From positions 1,054,001 to 1,118,000 of the forward strand of contig CP096136.1 of the NCBI GenBank assembly GCA_023213215.1: a DNA stretch of 64,000 nucleotides, written 5' to 3'. Positions within the stretch are counted from its first letter, which is position 1. Each line of letters begins with the position of its first letter. Positions 47,378 through 59,655 of the stretch are shown here, piece after piece. This stretch comes from Flavobacterium sp. JAD_PAG50586_2. Lineage in GTDB: Bacteria > Bacteroidota > Bacteroidia > Flavobacteriales > Flavobacteriaceae. Made by a program: the position numbers and the translations under genes. The notes below the pieces were generated by a model, which was not told the origin of the DNA, did not search any database, and saw only the letters and a program-made list of their open reading frames with translations.

Positions 47378-47437
47378 CTAATTAAAAGTTTTGATAAGCA
47401 CGTAGCTTATCGTATTATAAATCATTAAATTACGATA

Positions 47438-48802
47438 ATGGAAAAGCGTAAATTAGGTTTCTGGGAAATATGGAACATGAGTTTCGGTTTCTTGGGAATC
47501 CAGATGGGTTTTGCCCTTCAAAATGCTAATGCTAGCAGAATCCTACAGACTTTTGGCGCCGACGTACATGAGTTATCCTGGTTTTGGATAATTGCACCTT
47601 TAATGGGATTAATCGTTCAGCCCATCATAGGACATTACAGCGACAACACCTGGGGAAGGTTCGGAAGAAGGAAACCATTCTTTTTGGTTGGGGCCTTACT
47701 CGCTTCTGTTGGATTAATCTTAATGCCACAAGCTGATATTTTTATTGCATTGATGCCTGCCTTATGGGTTGGTGCAGGAATGTTGATGATAATGGACGCT
47801 TCCTTTAATGTTGCGATGGAACCTTTTAGGGCATTAGTGGGAGACAATTTACGCTCAGACCAAAGAACCTTAGGCTTTAGCATCCAGACCGCACTGATTG
47901 GTTTTGGGGCTGTAATCGGTTCGTGGCTACCTTATGTCTTAACCAATTGGTTTGGGGTTTCAAACAGTGCTGAAGATGGAAAAATTCCACATCATTTGGT
48001 ACTTTCCTTTATCATTGGCGCGGTTGTTTTAGTGGCATCGATATTGGTTACACTATTTTCAACTAAGGAATATTCTCCTGAAGAACTAGCAAAGTTTGAA
48101 GACGAGCAGGCACATTTAAAAGCATTGGCAGACGATGGAGAAACTAAGGAATCTAGCCTGATGGATATCTTTGAGGATTTCAAAAAGATGCCAACAACGA
48201 TGAAACAGTTAAGCTGGGTGCAATTTTTTTCTTGGTTTGCGCTTTTCGGGATGTGGGTTTTTACCACTCCGGCTATTGCACAACACATCTACGGATTATC
48301 CGTAGAAGACCACACCAGTCCAGCATTTCAGGAAGCCGGGGATTGGGTTGGAGTAATATTTGGGGTTTATAACCTTGTTTCTGCTTTAGTAGCCTTGTTC
48401 TTTTTGCCAATGTTAGCTAAAAAGTTTGGCAGAAAGAAAACACATTCCATTTCACTAGTCGCAGGTGGTTTAGGATTACTTTCAATGTATTTTATGCCTA
48501 ATAAAGAAATGTTGGTATTTTCAATGATTGGCGTTGGAATTGCGTGGTCTAGTATTTTATCTATGCCTTATGCCATTCTTGCCGGATCAATCTCTCCTAA
48601 GAAAATGGGAGTGTATATGGGAATATTCAATTTCTTTATCGTAATACCACAAATCATCAATGCCTTAATTGGTGGGCCATTAGTAAAGTATTTATATAAT
48701 GACCATGCCATTTACGCTATAATCATGAGTGGGGTAAGTTTCCTTATTGCCGCTGCATTGGTTGTAAAAGTTAAGGATGTTGATGACGTAATAAAAAATT
48801 AA
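47438..48802 (+). CDS. MFS maltose/oligosaccharide transporter (SLC45-like)
   Basis: A 454-residue inner-membrane sugar importer with about 12 predicted helices. N-terminal KLGFWEIWNMSFGFLGIQMGFALQNANASRI and the loop GHYSDNTWGRFGRRKPFFLVGA, which holds the MFS motif D-x-x-GRRKP, are characteristic of the maltose-specific subgroup in Flavobacteriaceae and related to eukaryotic sucrose/SLC45 carriers. It has a conserved second motif, KKFGRKKTHSISLVAGGLGL, in the second half. It leads the plus-strand operon of pgmB, GH65, GH13, GH31 and GH13 and is expected to carry maltose or short maltodextrins from periplasm to cytosol with protons. Confidence 0.9.
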   Translation: MEKRKLGFWEIWNMSFGFLGIQMGFALQNANASRILQTFGADVHELSWFWIIAPLMGLIVQPIIGHYSDNTWGRFGRRKPFFLVGALLASVGLILMPQADIFIALMPALWVGAGMLMIMDASFNVAMEPFRALVGDNLRSDQRTLGFSIQTALIGFGAVIGSWLPYVLTNWFGVSNSAEDGKIPHHLVLSFIIGAVVLVASILVTLFSTKEYSPEELAKFEDEQAHLKALADDGETKESSLMDIFEDFKKMPTTMKQLSWVQFFSWFALFGMWVFTTPAIAQHIYGLSVEDHTSPAFQEAGDWVGVIFGVYNLVSALVALFFLPMLAKKFGRKKTHSISLVAGGLGLLSMYFMPNKEMLVFSMIGVGIAWSSILSMPYAILAGSISPKKMGVYMGIFNFFIVIPQIINALIGGPLVKYLYNDHAIYAIIMSGVSFLIAAALVVKVKDVDDVIKN

Positions 48803-49455
48803 ATGAGTAAAAAAGCATTCATATTCGACCTCGACGGCGTTATTGTTGACACAGCCAGATACCATTTTTTGGCGTGGCAGAAAATTGCAGCCGAACTGGG
48901 CATCGAATTTACACCAGAACACAACGAAGAATTAAAGGGAGTCAGCCGTATCCGCTCATTGGATATCATCCTGAGACTAGGAAATATCGAAGCTTCACAG
49001 GAAACCAAGAACAAATGGCTTACCCAGAAAAATGAGGATTACCTCTCTTATATTGAAAACATGGACGAATCAGAGATTCTTCCGGGCGTGGTTAATATAT
49101 TGGAATACATTAAAGAAAAAAACAATTGATTGGATTGGGTTCGGCAAGCAAAAATGCCCGTCCCATCCTAGAAAAAGTAAAGATCCTGCATTTGTTTGAT
49201 GCCATTGTAGATGGAAATGACGTAACGAATGCTAAACCAGATCCCGAAGTTTTCTTAAGGGCTGCAAAATTACTAAATGCAACCAACGAGGATTCGATGG
49301 TATTTGAAGACTCCGTTGCCGGGATACAGGCCGCTAATATTGCAAATATGACGAGCATCGGAATTGGAGATGAAAGAATACTACACGAAGCAAAATACAA
49401 TTTTAAAGATTTTACATTTATGGATACTTCCTTCATCGAAGCCTTCATAAAGTAA
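48803..49455 (+). CDS. pgmB: Beta-phosphoglucomutase (frameshifted)
   Basis: HAD-superfamily mutase converting beta-glucose-1-phosphate into glucose-6-phosphate; 217 residues when repaired, the family norm. HAD motif I is FIFDLDGVIVDTA with the nucleophilic Asp; the cap contains ELKGVSRIRSLDIIL, motif II LIGLGSASKNA, and motif IV VFEDSVAGIQAA. The break is at the A7 run 49116-49122: with eight A the frames join as EYIKEKKQLIGLGSAS. It starts directly after the MFS stop (TAAATG) and precedes the GH65 phosphorylase by 31 bp, its usual partner, since the latter makes beta-glucose-1-phosphate. Confidence 0.94.
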
Positions 49456-49486
49456 AATTGAATGATAAAAGGAAAATAAAAACATC

Positions 49487-51789
49487 ATGAATCAAGATTA
49501 TATCAAACCAGACAACTGGTCTATCATAGAAGAAGGATTTGACACTGATCAGGTCAAGTCGTCAGAAAGCCTATTCAGCATCGGAAACGGTGCTATGGGG
49601 CAGCGCGCAAATTTTGAGGAACAGTATTCAGGCGAAACCTTCCAGGGAAGTTATATTGCCGGGATTTACTATCCTGATAAAACCAAGGTGGGCTGGTGGA
49701 AAAACGGCTATCCTGAATATTTTGCCAAAGTACTTAATGCGCCGAATTGGATTGGAATCAACATAACAATCAATGGAGAAAACCTTGATTTAGCGGCTTG
49801 CAAGGAAATAAGCAACTTTCGCCGCGAGCTGAATATGAAAGAAGGGGTTTACAATCGTTCGTTTGAAGCCACGTTACAAAACGGGACTCAGGTTTCGGTA
49901 AATGTACGTAGGTTCCTTTCTTTGGATTTGGACGAAGTAGGAGTTATTAATTATGAAGTTACTTCTTTAAACCAAGATGCCAAAATAGTTTTCAGTACTT
50001 ATGTTGATGCTGGAGTCCACAATGAGGATGCCAACTGGGAAGAGAAATTTTGGGAGCCATTAAGCGTTAGTAATTCGGGCAACGAGGCGTTTGTTACGGC
50101 AAGGACATTCAAAACCCATTTTACAGCAACAACCTTCATGCAAAATACAATTTTGCTGAATGGTGACAACCAGAATCTTTCTCCGCTAAACGTGGAAAGC
50201 TCTAAAGAAAAAGTTCAATTTGTTTATGAAATTTCAGCCACTAAAGGCCAAACTGCTTCGATACAAAAATTAGGCGGTTATACCGTCTCGATGAATCATA
50301 AAGATACTCAAAGTGCGGCACAAAATGCCATTACCAAAGCTTTGTCTATAGGTTACGACCAATTGCTTGCGGATCAAATTGCTGCGTGGGCAAAAATCTG
50401 GGAGATGAGTGACATTACCATTGAAGGTGACGTAAAGGCTCAACAGGGCATCCGTTTCAATATTTTCCATTTAAACCAAACCTATTTAGGTAAGGATTCG
50501 CGTTTGAATATTGGCCCGAAAGGCTTTACCGGAGAAAAATATGGTGGTTCTACTTATTGGGACACCGAAGCCTACTGCATTCCGTTTTACATGGCAACCA
50601 AAGACCAGCAGGTGGCCCGAAATCTTTTGGCTTACCGTTATAATCATTTGGATAAGGCGATTGAAAATGCGGCCAAATTAGGGTTTACCAATGGTGCAGC
50701 TTTGTATCCGATGGTAACGATGAATGGAGAGGAATGCCACAACGAATGGGAAATTACCTTTGAGGAAATCCACCGAAATGGTGCCATTGCTTTCGCGATA
50801 TTTAACTATTACCGATTTACCGGTGACTACTCCTACATCCCTGAAAAAGGATTGGAAGTCTTGATCGGAGTAGCCCGTTTCTGGCATCAGCGAGCGACTT
50901 TTTCTACTCACAGGAATCAATATGTGATTTTGGGTGTTACAGGTCCAAACGAATACGAAAACAACGTAAATAATAACTTCTACACAAATTATCTTGCCAA
51001 ATGGTGTATCGATTATGCTGTAGAGCAGATAGCGCGGGTAGAAAAAGAATATAGTTCAGATTTTAGCCGAATCATGGGTAAAGTAAAATTGGATGCCATA
51101 GAAATCGGACACTGGAAAAAAGTGGCTGATAATATGTATTTCCCTTTTCTGAGGAACACGATGTGTATTTACAGCAAGATGGCTTCTTAGACAAGGAATT
51201 GGTAAAAGTGCACGATTTGGATAAATCACAACGACCAATCAATCAGAAATGGTCCTGGGACAGGATACTGCGTTCGCCCTATATTAAACAGGCAGACACT
51301 TTACAAGGATTCTATTTCTTTGAGGATCATTTCAGCAGGGAACAATTAGAAAAGCATTTCGATTTTTATGAGCCTTTTACAGTTCACGAAAGTTCGCTTT
51401 CGCCATGCGTTCACTCTATCCAGGCAGCTACATTAGGAAGAATGGAACAGGCTTATACCTTTTATTTAAGGACATCACGTTTGGATTTGGATGATTACAA
51501 CAAAGAAGTCGAAGAAGGTCTGCACATAACTTCAATGGCCGGAACCTGGATGAGCATTGTAGAAGGTTTTGGCGGAATGAGGGTCAAAGATAACGAGCTT
51601 CATTTTGAGCCAAGAATTCCGAAAGAATGGAGTGGCTATTCGTTTAAGATTAATTTCAGAAACCAGATCCTTAAGGTTTCAATTCACCAGAACGAAACTA
51701 AATTTGTACTTGAAGGCGAAAGTCCGATTACGGTTTATGTAAACGGAACTGCGGTTTTGGTAGAGCCTAATAGTTTAGTAACAGTTTAA
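49487..51789 (+). CDS. GH65 maltose phosphorylase-type enzyme (frameshifted)
   Basis: Cytosolic family 65 phosphorylase cleaving maltose with inorganic phosphate to glucose and beta-glucose-1-phosphate. About 767 residues when repaired. N-terminal beta-sandwich (residues 1-260), linker, (alpha/alpha)6 barrel with the catalytic Glu in GEECHNEWEITFEEIHRN, phosphate-loop HITSMAGTWMSIVEGFGG near the C-terminus and a closing C-terminal beta domain. The frames join if the T4 run at 51145-51148 had five bases (PFSEEHDVYLQQDGF). It follows pgmB, which is the expected partner. Kojibiose or trehalose phosphorylase activity is possible within GH65, but the locus favours maltose. Confidence 0.93.
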
Positions 51790-51802
51790 AAAATATAACT
51801 TT

Positions 51803-51836
51803 AACCCTTTCGGAACTTCTCTGAAAGGGTTTTTTA
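51803..51836 (+). terminator. Terminator after GH65
   Basis: A 9-bp stem AACCCTTTC / GAAAGGGTT with an 11-nt loop, followed by T6. It separates the MFS-pgmB-GH65 part from the following glycosidase genes. Confidence 0.8.
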
Positions 51837-51847
51837 TTTATAACCAA

Positions 51848-53676
51848 ATGAGAAAAATACTATTCCTTTTGCTGATATCCCTTTCAGTATCCGCCCAGAT
51901 TGACCGTGTTGAACCACCTTTTTGGTATGCTGATATGAAGCTGTCGAAAGTGCAGATTATGTTTTACGGCAAAAACATCGCACAATACAATGTGGGTGTT
52001 TCGAATAATATTGCCATCGAGAACATCAAAAAAACGGAAAATCCAAACTATGTTTTCGTAACGATTGACACTAAAAACATAGGGGCAACGGAGCTGACTT
52101 TTAGTTTTAAAAAAAGGACAAAGTTGTTTTTACCCAAAAGTATCCGATAAAGCAACGTCGCAAAGATTCGGCTTTACGCCAAGGATTTGATTCCTCAGAC
52201 ATGATGTACCTCATTATGCCTGACCGATTCGCGAATGGCAATCCTAAAAATGACAGTACTGCTGAAATGGCGGAAAAAACCGATCGCGCTACACCAGGCG
52301 CAAGACACGGCGGTGATCTCGAAGGCATCATAAAAAACCTTGACTACATAAAAGATTTAGGCGCTACCACCATTTGGAATACGCCTTTGTGCGAATCTAA
52401 TTCCGCCCGCGGCACCTATCATGGTTATGCACAAACCGATGTATACAAAGTCGATCCGCGCTATGGAACGAATGAAGAATATATTAAACTATCTGCTGAA
52501 CTCCACAAACGCAACATGAAACTTGTGATGGATTATGTAACCAATCATTGGGGTTCCGAACACTGGATGATTAAGGATTTACCAACGTATGATTGGATAC
52601 ATCAATTCCCAGGTTATGGCCAGTCTAACTACAGGATGGCGACGCAATTTGACAGCAACGCTGCAACAATCGACCAAAAATATTGTGTAGACGGGTGGTT
52701 TGTAAGGAGCATGCCGGACCTGAACCAAGCGAATCCGTTGGTTGTAAATTACCTAATCCAAAATGCCATTTGGTGGATTGAATATGCCGATTTGGATGGT
52801 TTCCGGGTGGATACTTACTCCTATTGTGACAAAGCCGGGATTGCTGAATGGACGAAAACCATCATGAACGAATACCCGCATTTCAATATCGTAGGTGAGG
52901 TTTGGATGGATGACCAGGCGCAAATGGCTTATTGGCAGAAGGATTCCAAAATAGGTGCCATCCAAAATTATAACTCCAACCTACCAAGCGTTATGGATTT
53001 TACTCTTTTCACGGCCATTACCAAAATATTTAGCGAAGACAAACAAGAATGGGATAACGGCATGCCAAGGGTTTATAATAATTTTGCCAACGATTTCCTT
53101 TATCCGGATATCGACAACATTCTTGTTTTTGCAGAAAACCACGATACACAGCGATTCAACCAAACCTATCACGATATCAAAAAATACCAAATGGCAATGA
53201 CTTTGGTGGCAACCGTTCGTGGTATCCCACAGTTATATTATGGTTCAGAAATTGGTATGGATGGTGATAAAGGTAAAGGTGACGCAGATATCCGACACGA
53301 TTTTCCAGGTGGCTGGAATGGTGATTCCAACAATGCTTTTACCAAAACAGGAAGAACTGTTGAACAGAACAACTATTATGATTTCACATCAAAATTATTC
53401 AACTGGAGAAAAACAAAAGAAGTAATCCATACTGGTAAAACCACGCAATACCTTCCGGAAAATAATGTGTATGTTTATTTCCGTTACAACAAAAAAGAGA
53501 GCGTAATGGTTATCCTCAATAACAGCAATGAAACACAGTCTTTAAAAACGAACCGTTTCGCAGAGAATATCCAAAGTCGTCAAAGCGGAAGTGATGTCCT
53601 TTCGGGAAAAACGGTTGATCTGAAAAGTGATATTATTATTGATGCGAAATCGGTATTGATATTGGAATTAAAATAA
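51848..53676 (+). CDS. GH13 neopullulanase/cyclomaltodextrinase-like enzyme (frameshifted)
   Basis: A periplasmic alpha-glucan hydrolase of about 609 residues. Signal peptide (MRKILFLLLISLSVSAQ), a cyclomaltodextrinase N-terminal-type domain (RVEPPFWYADMKLSKVQIMFYG), then the GH13 barrel: KLVMDYVTNHWG (I), LDGFRVDTYSYCD with the Asp nucleophile (II), NIVGEVWMD with Glu (III), VFAENHDTQRF (IV). The frames join if the A7 run at 52109-52115 had eight bases, giving SFKKKDKVVFTQKYPIKQR. The enzyme matches SusA-like neopullulanases, which act on imported oligosaccharides in the periplasm. Confidence 0.9.
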
Positions 53677-53684
53677 ATAAGTCT

Positions 53685-53750
53685 GGCAAAGTCGCAGAGA
53701 CACAAATATAAAAACATAAAATGCTTTGCGCCTTGTGCCTTTGCGCGATT
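53685..53750. repeat. Imperfect inverted repeat with TTTGCG motifs
   Basis: GGCAAAGTCGCAGAGACACAAA and CTTTGCGCCTTGTGCCTTTGCGC (each shown with wobble and small gaps) face each other with about 20 nt between. The same kind of 'TTTGCGCCTTTGCG' intergenic element is known to me from Bacteroidota intergenic regions. It lies between the GH13 and GH31 genes. Confidence 0.45.
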
Positions 53751-53761
53751 AATTAAACAAA

Positions 53762-56118
53762 ATGAGAAAGCTATTATTCCTATCATTAATTACCTCAATT
53801 TCGTTTGCCCAAAATGCGAACCGTAAATTCCTATCGATCAAAAACAACAAAACCAATTACACGATTGAAACCAACGATGGAACTTATCAGATTAGGTTTT
53901 ACTCACCGAAAGTTGTCGAAACCACCTTTATTCCAAAAGGAGAAACTTATATTTCAGGCTCGCATGCAGTGGTACAATCCCCAATTACCAATACGGGTTG
54001 GTTAATTAATACCAAAGAAAAAATTGAGCTAAGCCGAGGTGGCATCAGCGTAAGGATCAACAAATCTCCATTCCAGATTTCATACTACAATAAAAATACC
54101 CTTTTGGTTTCTGAAAAGGAAGGCTATGCAAAAATCAATGATTCGACCCAGACTTTATCCTTCAATCTAGATAATTCCGAAGCACTTTATGGTGGCGGAG
54201 CAAGAGCTTTGGGAATGAATCGTCGTGGCAATCGTTTGCAGTTATACAACCGTGCGCATTATGGATATGAAACTAAAGCAGAGCTGATGAATTTCTGCAT
54301 TCCTTTGGTTTTATCTTCTAAGTTGTATGCGGTGCATTTTGACAATGCTGCTATTGGCTATATGGATTTGGACAGCAAAAAAGACAATACCTTAACCTAT
54401 GAAACCATTTTAGGCCGCAAAACCTATCAGGTCATTGTTGGAGATAGTTGGACTGATTTAGTATCCAATTACACTGATTTGACAGGCAAGCAACCATTGC
54501 TCCCACGTTGGGCTTTGGGTAATTTCTCAAGTAGATTTGGTTATCATTCACAGGAAGAGGTTGAGAATACGATTAAAAAATTTGAGCAGAACAATGTTCC
54601 GGTTGATGCTATAATCCTCGATTTGTATTGGTTTGGAAAAGGAATAAAAGGCACAATGGGCAATTTGGATTGGGACAAGGACAATTTCCCAAATCCGGAC
54701 AAAATGATTTCCGATTTAAACGCAAAAGGAATAAAAACCATCCTGATTACCGAACCTTTTATCCTGACAACCTCATCCAAATGGCAGGAAACTGTAGACA
54801 AAAAAGTTTTGGTAACCGACAAGTCCGGAAAACCAGCGACCTGGGATTTCTATTTTGGAAACACCAGTGTTGTAGATATTTTTAAGCCGGAAGGAAAAGA
54901 CTGGTTCTGGAATGTTTATAAGAGATTGATAAATCAAGGTGTTGGTGGAATGTGGGGCGATTTAGGAGAACCCGAAGTTTTTCCTTCCAAAGTAATCACA
55001 GCTGGAGGAAAGGCGGATGAAGTACACAATATTTATGGGCACAATTGGGCCAAACTAATAGCTGATGGTTACAAAAAGATTTCCCGACACAAAGACCATT
55101 TATTTTGATGCGTGCCGGATATTCGGGTTCGCAACGGTTTGGAATGGTGCCGTGGAGCGGAGACGTAAGCAGAAGCTGGGGCGGATTACAAAGCCAGATG
55201 GAAATAGCATTACAGATGGGAATGCAGGGTTTAGGCTATATGCACTCTGACCTTGGCGGATTTGCAGGCGATTATTTTGACAACGAATTGTACCTGCGTT
55301 GGCTGCAATACGGCGTCTTCAATCCGATATTCCGTCCGCATGCGCAGGAAGATGTAGCTTCGGAAGTAGCCCGAAAAGATGTGGTCACTTTGGCTAAAGC
55401 CAGAAAACAAGTGGAATTGCGTTATCAGTTGATGCCTTATAATTATACTTTGTCTTTCGATAACAATCAGAAAGGAACTCCATTAATGCGTCCACTCATG
55501 TTTGAAGAGCCTACTTTGACGGCAGTTTCGGGAACTTACTTTTGGGGAAATGACTTTTTGGTAACACCGATTACAAAATCCGGAATAACATCCACGGAAG
55601 TGTATTTTCCAAAAAGTAGCAACTGGTTTGATTTTTATACCAATAAAAAATACACTGGCGGCACTACAGAAACCATAAAAGTAAATGAAGATTACATTCC
55701 GACTTTCGTTCGTGGCGGTAGTTTTATCCCGATGATTGAAACGATACAGAACACTACAAGCTATTCTTTGGAAAAGTTCAATCTGCATTATTATTTTGAT
55801 GCAGCTGTTACCACTTCGTCGGGCAAACTATACAATGATGATGGAAAGACTCCGAATGCATTTGAAAAAGGACAATCGGAAATGCTAAACTTTACCAGCA
55901 CCAACAATGGTAAATCCCTGATTATTAAAATGGCTTCAACCACAGGAAAGAATTATACGGCTACCGATAAAAATGTGTCTGTGCTGATTCACAATATCAA
56001 AGCCAAACGCGTATTTGTAAATGGTCAGGAACAGCTTTACAAGCGAATGGCAGAACCGTTGCAGGTCTTCGTAAAGATGACCAAAGAAACCACTCAGGAA
56101 GTTAAAATTGAATACTAA
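53762..56118 (+). CDS. GH31 alpha-glucosidase (frameshifted)
   Basis: Periplasmic retaining alpha-glucosidase, about 785 residues. Signal peptide (MRKLLFLSLITSISFAQ), N-terminal galactose-mutarotase-like domain (DNSEALYGGGARALGMNRRG), GH31 barrel with nucleophile Asp in GMWGDLGEPEVF and acid Asp in VPWSGDVSRSWGG, and the distal beta domains (RGGSFIPMIETIQN). The break is in the TTT/CCC stretch at 55080-55085; one more base gives KIFPTQRPFILMRAGYSGSQ. It would split terminal glucose from maltodextrins. Between two GH13 genes in the same operon; 5 bp to the next. Confidence 0.9.
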
Positions 56119-56122
56119 AAAC

Positions 56123-57768
56123 ATGAACAAGATAAACCTAATTCTCATTTCTTTCTTCATTTGTGGAATCACATTCGCTCAAAAAAGAAGCCAGCAACTC
56201 CAAAAGCACCCTTTATTTGGGAAAGTTCCAATGTTTATTTCATCGTTACCGATAGATTTAACAATGGCGATACAAGCAACGACCATACTTTCAACAGGAA
56301 TAAACCAACCGGAAAATTAAGAGGATTTGAAGGCGGCGATATCCGTGGAATCATCGAAAAACTGGACGAAGGTTATTTTACTGAATTGGGCATCAATGTA
56401 ATCTGGATGACGCCAGTTGTGGAGCAGGTTCATGACGGCGTTGACGAAGGCACGGGATTCACTTATGGTTTTCATGGCTATTGGACAAGGGATTGGAGTT
56501 CGCTAGATCCGAGTTACGGAACCAAAAAGATTTAGCCGAGTTGGTTCAGAAAGCCCATGCTAAAGGGATTAGAATCATGCTCGATGCGGTTATTAACCAC
56601 ACTGGTCCAGTTACTGCTGAAGATTCTGTTTATCCGAACGATTGGGTTCGTACTTCGCCAAAATGCACTTATCAGTCTTATGAAACTTATATCAATTGCA
56701 CCTTGGTTGAAAACCTTCCGGATGTAAAGACAGAAAGCAATGAGAATGTAGCGTTACCAGCCTTTTTAGCCAATAAATGGAAAAAAGAAGGACGTTATGA
56801 CAAGGAAGTGGCTTCGTTGGATGCGTTTTTCAAAAAGACGGGCTATCCAAGAGCTCCAAAATATTATATCATGAAATGGCTTGCGGATTATATCACCGAG
56901 TTCGGAATTGATGGCTATCGTGTAGACACGGCAAAGCATACTAAAGAAGATGTGTGGGCCGATTTCAAAAAGTCTGCGATCAGGCTTTCGCCGAATACAA
57001 GAAAAAAATCCAAAAAAAGTATTGGATGGCAATCCGTTTTTTACGGTTGGAGAAGTCTATGGCTATAACATTGGCAACAAACGTCTTTATGACTTTGGCG
57101 ATAAGAAAGTGGATTACTTTGCCAACGGTTTTACCGGATTGATCAATTTTGATTTTAGGAATGAGGCCAAAATGAACTACGAAGAATTGTTTTCAAAATA
57201 CAATAACATTTTGCAGAACGACCTAAAAGGCAACACCGTAATGAACTATGTTTCGTCTCACGATGACGGTTATCCATTTGACAAGAAAAGGGAAAAGACT
57301 TTTGAAAGCGGGACCAAATTATTATTGGCTCCAGGAATTTCACAAGTATATTATGGCGATGAAAGCGCGCGTTCCTTAGACATTGAAGGCACTCAGGGCG
57401 ATGCAACCCTGCGTTCGAATATGAATTGGGATGAAATCACCAACAATGCTGCTACCAAAGAAGTTATGGTGCATTGGCAGAAATTAGGCTTGTTCAGGAA
57501 AAACCATCCTGCCATTGGTGCTGGAATCCATACTCAGCTTACGGCTGCTCCTTACGTTTTCAGCAGGGTTTATACCAAAGGAAAATATTCGGATAAGGTG
57601 GTCGTTGGTTTGGATTTGCCAAAGGGCGAAAAGAGTATTCCGGTTGGAAGCATTTTCGTAAACGGCACAAAAGTAAAAGACGCTTATTCCGGAAAAACCA
57701 CAACTGTCTCCAAAGGGAAAGTGAATCTGAACACCGATTTCGGAATTGTTTTATTGGAAAAGCAATAG
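56123..57768 (+). CDS. GH13 alpha-amylase (four frameshifts)
   Basis: Second periplasmic GH13 of the operon, 549 residues when repaired. Signal peptide (MNKINLILISFFICGITFAQ), domain A with ESSNVYFIVTDRFNNGD (start of barrel, with metal-binding loop), LDAVINHTGPV (I), IDGYRVDTAKHTKED with the Asp nucleophile and His (II), FTVGEVYGYNIG with Glu (III) and MNYVSSHDDGYPF (IV). Breaks are at A runs 56181-56186, 56524-56528, 56967-56971 and 57002-57008, all restored by one extra A. The four shifts in 0.8 kb are the densest in the window. All motifs remain intact, so I favour sequencing error, but a true pseudogene cannot be excluded. Confidence 0.85.
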
Positions 57769-57769
57769 G

Positions 57770-58429
57770 ATGCTCAAAATAGGCCATCGCGGTGCGAAAG
57801 GGTATGCTCAGGAGAACACTTTAATTTCTTTCCAAAAAGCTATTGATTTGGGTGTGGATGGCATTGAGTTGGATGTTCATTTGAGTTTGGATGGAAAAGT
57901 AATGGTTATTCATGACGATACCATTGACCGGACTACATCTGATAAAGGTTTTGTAAAAGACATTCTCAAAACTGCTTTGGAAAAAGTAGGCATTCCAAGT
58001 TTGGAAACTGTTTTTGATTTGGTTGATAAAAAATGCTTTATCAATGTGGAACTCAAAACCTTTGAAACCGCCGATAAAGTTGCCGATCTGATTGAATATT
58101 ACGTTTCCGAAAAAGGCTGGAATTACGAACACTTCATCGTTTCGAGTTTCGACTGGAATACTATACAACAGGTGCATTTCCTGAACGATAAAATCCCGAT
58201 TGGCGTTTTGACTAATACCGATTTGGATTTAGCTATGGCTTTCGCCAAATTCATAAAAGCTTATTCCATTCATCCTTATTACCATATGCTAACTGCTGAG
58301 AATGTGATTCAGATGCAGACTAAAAATTTTAAAGTCTATCCATGGACCGTCAATGAGCCGGAAGATATTATCTTTGTCCAATCGTTACAGGTGGACGGCA
58401 TCATTACAGATTTCCCGGATAGGATATGA
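57770..58429 (+). CDS. Glycerophosphodiester phosphodiesterase
   Basis: A 219-residue GDPD-family enzyme releasing glycerol-3-phosphate from glycerophosphodiesters. The catalytic His-Arg motif is IGHRGAKGYAQENTL, the metal-binding Glu-Asp pair is DGIELDVHLSLDG, and the second His HDDTIDRTT. The C-terminal WTVNEPEDI and DGIITDFPD are family signatures. The ATG at 57770 follows the amylase stop by 1 bp. No signal peptide, so cytosolic. It is not part of sugar use but probably transcribed with it. It overlaps the next gene by 4 bp (ATGA). Confidence 0.94.
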   Translation: MLKIGHRGAKGYAQENTLISFQKAIDLGVDGIELDVHLSLDGKVMVIHDDTIDRTTSDKGFVKDILKTALEKVGIPSLETVFDLVDKKCFINVELKTFETADKVADLIEYYVSEKGWNYEHFIVSSFDWNTIQQVHFLNDKIPIGVLTNTDLDLAMAFAKFIKAYSIHPYYHMLTAENVIQMQTKNFKVYPWTVNEPEDIIFVQSLQVDGIITDFPDRI

Positions 58430-59648
58430 ACTCAAACTTTGACATCATTATTGTGGGCGGCGGTGCGGCTGGTTTTTTACGGCAATTAACATTGTGGAGA
58501 AAAACCCGAAGCTCAAAGTCGCCATTTTAGAGCGGGGAAAAACCGTTCTTGAGAAAGTGCGTATTTCCGGTGGTGGACGATGCAATGTTACCCATGCGTG
58601 CTTTATTCCGAATGATTTGGTGAAGTTTTATCCGCGAGGCGAAAAAGAACTGCGTGGTCCTTTCCATCAGTTTTGTTCTGGCGATACGATTGAATGGTTT
58701 GAAAAGCACGGCATCGAACTCAAAATTGAAGAAGACGGCAGGATGTTTCCGGTTACAGACAGTTCTCAAACGATTATCGACTGCTTTTTATCTGCCACGC
58801 AAAAATTAGGAATATCGGTTTTGACAGGTCAGAGTGTACAATCCGTTTTTAAAGCTGAGGATTATTGGAAAGTAGAAACCAATCATGAAACTTTCGCCTG
58901 CCAAAAGTTAATCATGACTACGGGTAGTAATCCAAAAATGTGGGACATGCTGACAGAATTGGGGCATAGTATTGTTCCGCCAGTGCCTTCCCTATTTACA
59001 TTCAATATTAAGGATGCCCGAATTAAGGATTTGATGGGGCTTTCGGCTTTTGCGAAAGTAAAGGTAAAGAACAGCAAACTGGAAGCTTCCGGACCTTTAC
59101 TGATAACGCACTGGGGAATGTCAGGCCCGGGAATCCTGCGATTATCGGCTTGGGGCGCACGCGAATTATTCGATAAAAATTACCAATTTATGCTTCAGGT
59201 CAATTGGCTGAACGAAGTCGATTTTGACGAAGCGATGGAAACCTTAAAAGAACTCAAGCAGGAACATGCTAAGAAAGCCGTGAGCAAGAAATCACCGTTT
59301 GAATTTCCGAATCGTTTATGGGAAAGTTTGGTTTTGGCTTCGGGCATTGAAAGTGAGCAGAAGTGGGCAGACTTGTCTAAAAAACAACTGACCGATTTGG
59401 CCAACCAACTTACGAATGGTGAATTCCAGGTAAATGGTAAAAGCACTTTCAAAGAAGAATTTGTTACTGCAGGCGGAATTGATTTAAGGGAAATTAATTT
59501 CAAAACAATGGAAAGCAAATTGCATCCAAACTTATTCTTTGCCGGAGAAATAGTTAACATCGATGCTATTACGGGTGGTTTTAACTTCCAAAATGCATGG
59601 ACATCAGGTTTTATTGTGGCTGAGGCAGTTACTGAAGATTTCAGGTGA
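58426..59648 (+). CDS. NAD(P)/FAD-dependent oxidoreductase, HI0933/BaiN family (frameshifted)
   Basis: A 407-residue flavoprotein of the HI0933/YhiN family. The dinucleotide-binding loop is IIIVGGGAAGF at the N-terminus, VRISGGGRCNVTHAC the family-specific motif, and the C-terminal FAGEIVNIDAITGGFNFQNAWTSG the FAD-binding end. The frames join if the T6 run at 58473-58478 had seven bases (AAGFFTAINIVEKNPKLKVAILERG). The start codon ATG 58426 overlaps the GDPD stop. Some relatives reduce bile acid intermediates, but the role in Flavobacteria is unknown. Confidence 0.9.
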
Positions 59649-59655
59649 TTTAACA

